A stretch of 18,424 nucleotides of DNA from JARRNJ01 sp037385045 (GTDB taxonomy: Bacteria; Pseudomonadota; Gammaproteobacteria; JASBUN01). The position numbers and the translations under genes are program-made. The stretch's first letter is position 1, and every line of letters starts with the position of its first letter. The stretch covers positions 1-18,424 of the forward strand of contig JARRNJ010000059.1 of NCBI GenBank assembly GCA_037385045.1. Reading direction: 5' to 3'. Shown here in pieces: positions 13,819 to 18,424 of this stretch. Below the pieces are notes generated by a model that worked only from the letters and a program-made list of their open reading frames with translations, was not told the DNA's origin and did not search any database.

Positions 13819-14652
13819 CTAGGCGGCGCAGCCCTCGCGACGGCGGCGGCGTGCCAGCAGCCCGAGGCCCAGGCCGAGCAGCGTCAGGGTGGCCGGCGCC
13901 GGCACCGTATGGGGCGGCGGCGGCCCCTGGGGGACCACGCCCGCCAGGCTGCAGAGCTTGACGTAGTCGGCTAAGCCGGAAGTGCCGCCGAATGTGGAAT
14001 TGGCGGCCCCCACCAGCCAGTAACTGGACACCAGGTTGCCGCTGTTGATCGCGGTCGGCGCAGTGCCGATATCGTTATAGTTGCCCACCAGCGACCAGCC
14101 GTTGGACGTCAGGTCGCCGTAGCCGCCGCTGGTGAGGCTCGGCGGCGTGCCGGCACCGGTATAGGCCAGCACGGTGATGTCGGAGTCGTTGGTCCACCAG
14201 CCCAATTCGACGCCGGTCAGCTGCACCGCCTGGTCGAAGCTGAACAGCAGCGAGTCGGTGTTGATGTGATTGTCCATGGAGTGGTCGGGGTAACCGGTCG
14301 GGCTTTCCCCGTTGTTGTTCACCACCCCAATGCCGTTGGTGCCGTACTGGTAGGCGTCGGCCGATTGCAGGGCGCCGCCGTTTCCGGTGTCGGAATAACC
14401 GTGCACGGTGGTATTGGGACCGGAGCCGCTGGTCGGGCTGAAGGTGTGGTCCTGGACCGAGCCCCAATAGCCCCCATAGTAATTGCCGCATCCGAAGTTG
14501 CCGCCGCAGAAATCCCAGGTGACGGAAGTGGTGCCGCCGGGACTTGTGCAGCCCGTGCCGCCGTTGTTGACGCAGGCCTCGGCTCCCGTACTGAACCCTA
14601 ATGCCAGCGCTGCCGCGGCCGCCAGCACTGCCCAGTGTCTTGTCTTGCCCAT
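13819..14652 (-). CDS. PEP-CTERM sorting-domain exported protein
   Basis: This secreted protein of 277 residues has a signal peptide (MGKTRHWAVLAAAAALALGF, probable cleavage near residue 26). The body is rich in Gly, Asn, Ser and Thr, with few charged residues. At the C-terminus (250-277) VPAPATLTLLGLGLGLLARR plus a basic cluster forms a PEP-CTERM tripartite signal: PAP motif, membrane span, Arg-rich tail. Here PEP is PAP, a common variant. Such proteins are processed by an exosortase and become part of extracellular polymer or floc matrix. The ATG at 14652 has GGGGAGG seven bases upstream; the longer frame from 14868 runs through the promoter and is rejected. It has a sigma-54-type promoter (14758-14774), a terminator of its own and PrsT as its upstream neighbour. 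Confidence 0.93.
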   Translation of the reverse strand: MGKTRHWAVLAAAAALALGFSTGAEACVNNGGTGCTSPGGTTSVTWDFCGGNFGCGNYYGGYWGSVQDHTFSPTSGSGPNTTVHGYSDTGNGGALQSADAYQYGTNGIGVVNNNGESPTGYPDHSMDNHINTDSLLFSFDQAVQLTGVELGWWTNDSDITVLAYTGAGTPPSLTSGGYGDLTSNGWSLVGNYNDIGTAPTAINSGNLVSSYWLVGAANSTFGGTSGLADYVKLCSLAGVVPQGPPPPHTVPAPATLTLLGLGLGLLARRRRREGCAA

Positions 14653-14757
14653 GATATTGCCTCCCCTTGCCCGGGACTGCGAGCCCCATTCCCCCCGGGA
14701 TGAACATCGGTCCGTTCCGTGTCGACCCGTGCATCCAAGTCCTTGTAGGCATTTCTT

Positions 14758-14774
14758 TAGCAATGTTCGCGCCA
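14758..14774 (-). promoter_or_regulatory. Sigma-54 (RpoN) promoter of the PEP-CTERM gene
   Basis: On the minus strand TGGCGCG-AACA-TTGCTA matches the sigma-54 consensus TGGCACG-N4-TTGCW at all but one position, with exact GG-N10-GC spacing. The predicted start is near 14748, giving a leader of about 95 bases before ATG 14652. Known PEP-CTERM genes in floc-forming bacteria depend on RpoN and the PrsK/PrsR two-component system. About 100 bases farther upstream, two TGTAAA repeats (14843-14848 and 14851-14856 on the plus strand) are possible activator sites. Confidence 0.75.
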
Positions 14775-14867
14775 TGAGCGGGCGATTGCTTACGGAACAG
14801 CGGCTTAGTCCACCTCGAGGCCGGCCGGCGTGGAACCGGCGATGTAAAGTTGTAAAATCCACTGACA

Positions 14868-17714
14868 CTATTGTTGGGGTGGTCGGTCAGCGGCGCCGGT
14901 GCGGCGCAGCTGCCGCTGCAGCTGCAGCGCCCGATCGCGGCCGTCGAACGGGCCGCCGCTCTGCAGGGCGGTGTCCAGCTGGCTGCGGGCCTCGTCCCTG
15001 CGCCCCAACTTCAGCAGCGCCACGGCCACGTGGTAGCGGATTTCGGGATCCTGGGCCGCCCGGTACTGGGCGTTGCGCAGATAACTGAGCCCTAGATCCG
15101 GTTTGCCGTCACGTACGAGGGCCCAGCCCAGGGTATCGTTGACCGCCGCGTTGTCGGGGGCTGCCCGGTAGGCCGCCCGCGCCGTTTCCAGGGCGCGGGG
15201 ATCGTTGGTCTTGAGATAGGCGTAGGCGAGGTTGTTCAACAGGGTGGCATTGCCCCGCTGGTTGCCCAGCAGTTGCCGGTAACGTTTCGCGGCGGCTTTG
15301 AAATTGCCGCTGCGAAGATCGGCCGCCGCCAGGGCACGGGCCACCACCGGGTCGTTGGGGTGGGCGCCCAGCCATTGTTCCAGTCCTTTGCGCGCCGCCG
15401 GCTCATGGCCGGCCGCACTGCGCGCCCGGTACAGCCGCACCACCAGCTGGCTGTCCGGCTGGCGGGCCATGCCCTCCTGGTAGCTGCGCACCGCTGCCGC
15501 GTAGTGCCGGGCGTGCATCAGCACGTCGCCGGTGAGCCGGTAACCCACCGACCGGTCCGGGTATTTGCGCTCCAGTTTGCGCGCGCGCTCCGCCGCCTGC
15601 TGGGTATGGCCGCCGCGCAGCAGCAGCTCGGTCAGTGTCACCTGCGCCGGCACGAAGCCGGGGTCGCCCTGCAGCGCCTTGGTGAGGGAATATTGCGCGT
15701 CATCGGTGGCGCCCGCTTCATACTGCAGCCGGGCGATACGGTACTGCCAGCGGGGATCGAACCCGGCCAGCAGCGACATGCGGCTGGCTGTCACCGCTGC
15801 CTTCGCAGGCTTGCCCGCGACCAGGTAGCAGCGCGCTGACGCGGCCAGCGCTTCCAGGTTTCGCGGCGCCGCCAGTGCCGCCTCGTTGGCGAGTTCCAGC
15901 GCTTTGTCGGGCTTGGCCGCCGCCAGGTACAGGTCCACCAGCGCCAGCTTGGTCTGGACGTCCTTGGGATGCGCGGCGGTGGCCTTCTCCAACCAGCGAA
16001 TAGCCCGGCCGGAGTGATGCTCGGCCTTTTCCACTTCCGCCAGCGCGCTCAACGTTTCCAGATTCTCCGGATGGGTTTTAAGGATCGCGGACAGGCGCTG
16101 GCGCGCCGCTTCCGGCTGGCCGCCGGCCAGCTCCAGACGCGCCAGGGCGACCTTCGCCGGGATAAACGCGGGCGCCAGCTGCAGGGCCTCGTGGAACGTC
16201 CGTGCGGCGGCGTCGCGCTGGCCGGCCCGCGCCTGCGCTGTTCCCAGCAGGTTGAGGATGGCGAGGTTATGCGGGTAGTGCAGGCTCAGCTTGGCGGCGA
16301 CTTCGGCGGCCCGGTCCGGCTTGCCTTTGCGCAGGTAGTGCACCACAAGCAGGACGCCGGCGGACATTTGCTCGGGGTGCTGCCGGAAAATATCCGCCAG
16401 CTGGTCCATTCCCAACTGGCTGTTCCCCGCTGCCAGGTGATTGATGGCCACGTCGACGCGAATGTTCGCTTTGTCGCCGCTGAGCTTTGCCGCCCGCGCC
16501 AGCATTGCGGTGCTTTCCAGGTAGCGACGCTGGTTCATGTACACGGTGCCGAGCAGCGCCAGCAGGCGATAGTCGTTGGGCGCAGTCTGCAGTGCCGGTT
16601 CCAGGACGTCGGCCGCGTGATCGTATTCCTTGGACTTCAGCAAAATCGCGCCCAGCAGTTTGCGCGCACCGACGTCGCCGGCATTGTGCGTCAGGTAGCG
16701 TTGCAGATAGTCGCGGGCTTTTTCCCACTGGTCCAGACTGTAGTTGGCCAGCCCTCCCAGCAACAGCAGCTGCGGACGGCGGTTGAGGAGGTCCGCCGGC
16801 AGGTGAGAAACGGTCGCCACGCACTCCAGCATTGCCGCCCGGGAACCCTTGGTGTCACCCTGGCGGGCAAGCAGCAGGCCGCGCAGGTAGCTCGCCCGCG
16901 GCTCATGGGGGAAATGCTCATTGATATACGCGAGGTCCTCCTGCGCCTGCTGGTCGCGGCGCAGGTCGATGAGCACCGCGGCGCGGGCCAGGCGCGCGTC
17001 GAGGTGCTGCGGCTGCAAAGCCAGCACTTTGTCATACCCCGCCAGCGCCTGCTGCAGGTCGCCGCGCAGGTGGCTGACCGAGGCTTTCAGGTTCCAGGCG
17101 TCGGCGTCTTTCGGCGACATGCGCACGGCCTTGTCAGCCAGCTCGCCGGCGCCCTTGATGTCGCCGCGGCGCAGGCGCACCAGGGACTGGCCGACTACCG
17201 CCGCGGCATCATCGGGACGCAGCTGCGCGGCGGCCTGGAACGCATGTCGGGCCTGGTCCAGCTTGCCCAGGGCGAGGTAGGCGTGGCCGCGCGAAACCAG
17301 CAATTCGGCGCGTACGTCGACGGGCAGGGACGCCGGCTGGAGGCGATCCAACAATTCCTTGTACTTGGCCTGCTGCAGGTAGGCCTTGGCCAGCGGCACG
17401 GCTGTCATCGAGGGGTCCGCGCCGAGGCGATCGGCGCGCAGCAGTTCGTGTTCGCCCGCCGCCCCGTCGCCCTGGCGGACGTAGGCCTGGCCGAGCAGGA
17501 CACGTGCCGGCAGCAGCTGCGGATTTTGCTGCAGCGCGTTTTTGAGCTGTATCACGGCGGCCGCCAGGTCGCCTCTGCGCAACAGGATCTGGGCCTGTTC
17601 GTAATAATCGGATGCTCGTTCGGATGCCGCCGGCGCCGCTTGGCCGGCGGACACCGGCCCCGCGGCCAGCAGGGCCGTTATCACCAACCAGATCGTTAGC
17701 CAGCCGGACTTCAT
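14868..17714 (-). CDS. prsT: PEP-CTERM system TPR-repeat protein PrsT
   Basis: This exported protein of 948 residues is made almost entirely of tetratricopeptide repeats. The start of the mature part (YYEQAQILLRRGDLAAAVIQ, then LKNALQQNPQLLPARVLLGQ) is the characteristic opening of PrsT of exosortase/PEP-CTERM loci, and about 900-950 residues is its usual length. The signal peptide is residues 1-23 (MKSGWLTIWLVITALLAAGP...SA). There is no lipobox cysteine, although many relatives are lipoproteins. The ATG at 17714 has GAGG six bases upstream; the open frame extends to 17843 without a comparable signal. The protein probably acts in the periplasm in assembly or export of polymer or PEP-CTERM proteins. 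A PEP-CTERM gene follows on the same strand after 215 bases with its own promoter. Confidence 0.92.
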   Translation of the reverse strand: MKSGWLTIWLVITALLAAGPVSAGQAAPAASERASDYYEQAQILLRRGDLAAAVIQLKNALQQNPQLLPARVLLGQAYVRQGDGAAGEHELLRADRLGADPSMTAVPLAKAYLQQAKYKELLDRLQPASLPVDVRAELLVSRGHAYLALGKLDQARHAFQAAAQLRPDDAAAVVGQSLVRLRRGDIKGAGELADKAVRMSPKDADAWNLKASVSHLRGDLQQALAGYDKVLALQPQHLDARLARAAVLIDLRRDQQAQEDLAYINEHFPHEPRASYLRGLLLARQGDTKGSRAAMLECVATVSHLPADLLNRRPQLLLLGGLANYSLDQWEKARDYLQRYLTHNAGDVGARKLLGAILLKSKEYDHAADVLEPALQTAPNDYRLLALLGTVYMNQRRYLESTAMLARAAKLSGDKANIRVDVAINHLAAGNSQLGMDQLADIFRQHPEQMSAGVLLVVHYLRKGKPDRAAEVAAKLSLHYPHNLAILNLLGTAQARAGQRDAAARTFHEALQLAPAFIPAKVALARLELAGGQPEAARQRLSAILKTHPENLETLSALAEVEKAEHHSGRAIRWLEKATAAHPKDVQTKLALVDLYLAAAKPDKALELANEAALAAPRNLEALAASARCYLVAGKPAKAAVTASRMSLLAGFDPRWQYRIARLQYEAGATDDAQYSLTKALQGDPGFVPAQVTLTELLLRGGHTQQAAERARKLERKYPDRSVGYRLTGDVLMHARHYAAAVRSYQEGMARQPDSQLVVRLYRARSAAGHEPAARKGLEQWLGAHPNDPVVARALAAADLRSGNFKAAAKRYRQLLGNQRGNATLLNNLAYAYLKTNDPRALETARAAYRAAPDNAAVNDTLGWALVRDGKPDLGLSYLRNAQYRAAQDPEIRYHVAVALLKLGRRDEARSQLDTALQSGGPFDGRDRALQLQRQLRRTGAADRPPQQ

Positions 17715-17759
17715 CGTCAGCCTCACCACCACATGTCTGCGCATCAGGTTACCAGAACC

Positions 17760-17773
17760 GTGACGCCTGTCAC
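17760..17773. promoter_or_regulatory. Inverted repeat in the prsT promoter region
   Basis: GTGAC and GTCAC are perfect 5-bp arms around GCCT, 46-59 bases upstream of the prsT ATG. On the minus strand GTGACA followed 16 bases later by TAACCT might be a weak -35/-10 pair overlapping it. It could be an operator, but an arm of this length may also arise by chance. Confidence 0.3.
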
Positions 17774-17797
17774 AGAATACGCGGCCTCGGCGCCGGC

Positions 17798-18424
17798 TCA
17801 ATCGGCGGCCCGGCCCCCGGCGCGGTGGTTTGTGGTGCGCCAAGGCCGCGAAGCCAGCATGAATGCAACGATCAGCGTCGCCAGCAGCCAGTCACGGCCG
17901 ATCAGGATCAGGGAGGTCCAGGAGTAGCCCCCGTAGGGCCGCTGCAGTTCGTCGTAGAGATCGCCCAGCAGGATGACACCTAGGACCAGCGGCACGAAGA
18001 ATTTGATCAGAAAGTCCCACCAGGGCCCGAGCCGCAGCCCGGAAATACGGTTGACGTGGGCACGCAGGGTGGGCAGGTGGAACAACCAGCCCACCACGAT
18101 GCATTCGGCGATGCCGACGACCACCAGGCCGTAGTGGGTGACGAAATGGTCGACGATATCCAGCCACAGCAAGCCGGCGTGGGTGGTGAACACGATCGAT
18201 CCCAGGAAGCCCAGTACCGCAATCAAGGTCACCACCGGCTTGCGGCGGAAGCCGAACTTGTCCACGGTCGCCGCGACGAAGGCCTCCATGATGGAAATGG
18301 CCGAGGACAGGCCGGCCACGGTGAGGCAGAGGAAAAACAGGGCGCCGAACAGGTTGCCTCCCGGCATCAGGCTGATGGCCTTGGGATAGGCGACGAAAGC
18401 CAGGCCGATGCTCTGGGTCACCAC
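17798..18424 (-). CDS. SNF/NSS-family sodium-dependent symporter, C-terminal part (partial)
   Basis: The frame enters from the right edge of the window and ends at 17798, giving 208 residues. The segment LFFLCLTVAGLSSAISIMEA corresponds to transmembrane helix 8 of neurotransmitter:sodium symporters such as LeuT, whose AGLTSSIA supplies the Na2-site Ser/Thr; here the pair is Ser-Ser. Four further hydrophobic spans follow (VVTLIAVLGFLGSIV, GLVVVGIAECIVVGWLF, FLIKFFVPLVLGVILL, LLATLIVAFMLA), matching helices 9-12. A conserved GW motif is replaced by FGFRRK in the loop after helix 8. Substrates (amino acids or related solutes) cannot be judged without helices 1 and 3. It ends 83 bases upstream of prsT on the same strand. 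Confidence 0.88.
   Translation of the reverse strand: MVTQSIGLAFVAYPKAISLMPGGNLFGALFFLCLTVAGLSSAISIMEAFVAATVDKFGFRRKPVVTLIAVLGFLGSIVFTTHAGLLWLDIVDHFVTHYGLVVVGIAECIVVGWLFHLPTLRAHVNRISGLRLGPWWDFLIKFFVPLVLGVILLGDLYDELQRPYGGYSWTSLILIGRDWLLATLIVAFMLASRPWRTTNHRAGGRAAD

Noticed and set aside
15969..17699. Plus-strand open frame of 576 codons opposite prsT
   Set aside because: Gln/Arg/Val-rich repetitive product with no family motif, mirroring the TPR repeats on the other strand.

Overview
This window is GC-rich chromosomal DNA, most likely from a gammaproteobacterium of the Chromatiales/Ectothiorhodospiraceae kind. That placement is inference. It rests on the GC-rich codon use, the DUF1244 and DUF3775 proteins, a PEP-CTERM/PrsT locus, an RND pump, and a palindromic repeat starting AGCCCGGATG of a type common in gammaproteobacteria. 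I see no rRNA, tRNA, CRISPR array, transposase or phage gene.

Layout, left to right. (1) 1-3185, plus strand: the last codons of a membrane fusion protein, overlapping by ATGA a complete RND efflux permease. (2) 3186-4194: a repeat-rich stretch with two diverged copies of a hairpin-bearing module and a REP-like palindrome. It also holds two small minus-strand genes; one is frameshifted by a 34-bp tandem duplication. Upstream of them lie a possible sigma-54 promoter and a 22-bp palindrome. (3) 4195-7321: housekeeping or conserved genes in mixed orientation: a Cys-rich small protein, a class II (SIRT4-like) sirtuin, a DUF3775 protein, a small hypothetical protein, a DUF1244 protein and a HugZ-like FMN-binding protein. 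(4) 7334-9616, minus strand: a tight four-gene operon of two paralogous DUF1538 membrane proteins (UmpAB type), a PII-like protein and a CBS-pair protein. (5) 9726-11604, minus: a YigB-like HAD phosphatase and an old-yellow-enzyme reductase. (6) 11723-13390, minus: a two-lobed retropepsin-like protein with a helical N-terminus, and an orphan MbcA/ParS-type antitoxin-domain protein. (7) 13509-13754: an apparent remnant of a zinc-type quinone oxidoreductase. (8) 13761-17714, minus: a PEP-CTERM exported protein with a near-consensus sigma-54 promoter and a strong intrinsic terminator, preceded by the large TPR protein PrsT. (9) 17798-18424, minus: the C-terminal part of an SNF/NSS-family sodium symporter, cut by the window edge.

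Three groupings deserve attention. The DUF1538 pair, PII-like protein and CBS protein look like a cation antiporter with its own ligand-sensing regulators. The PrsT/PEP-CTERM pair with a GG-N10-GC promoter fits the exosortase-linked surface-protein regulon known to depend on sigma-54; no exosortase or PrsK/PrsR gene lies in the window. The small-gene/repeat region at 3.2-4.0 kb shows recent rearrangement and a possible second sigma-54 promoter. No single locus is clearly a wholly new system; the DUF1538 operon is the best candidate for undescribed regulation.
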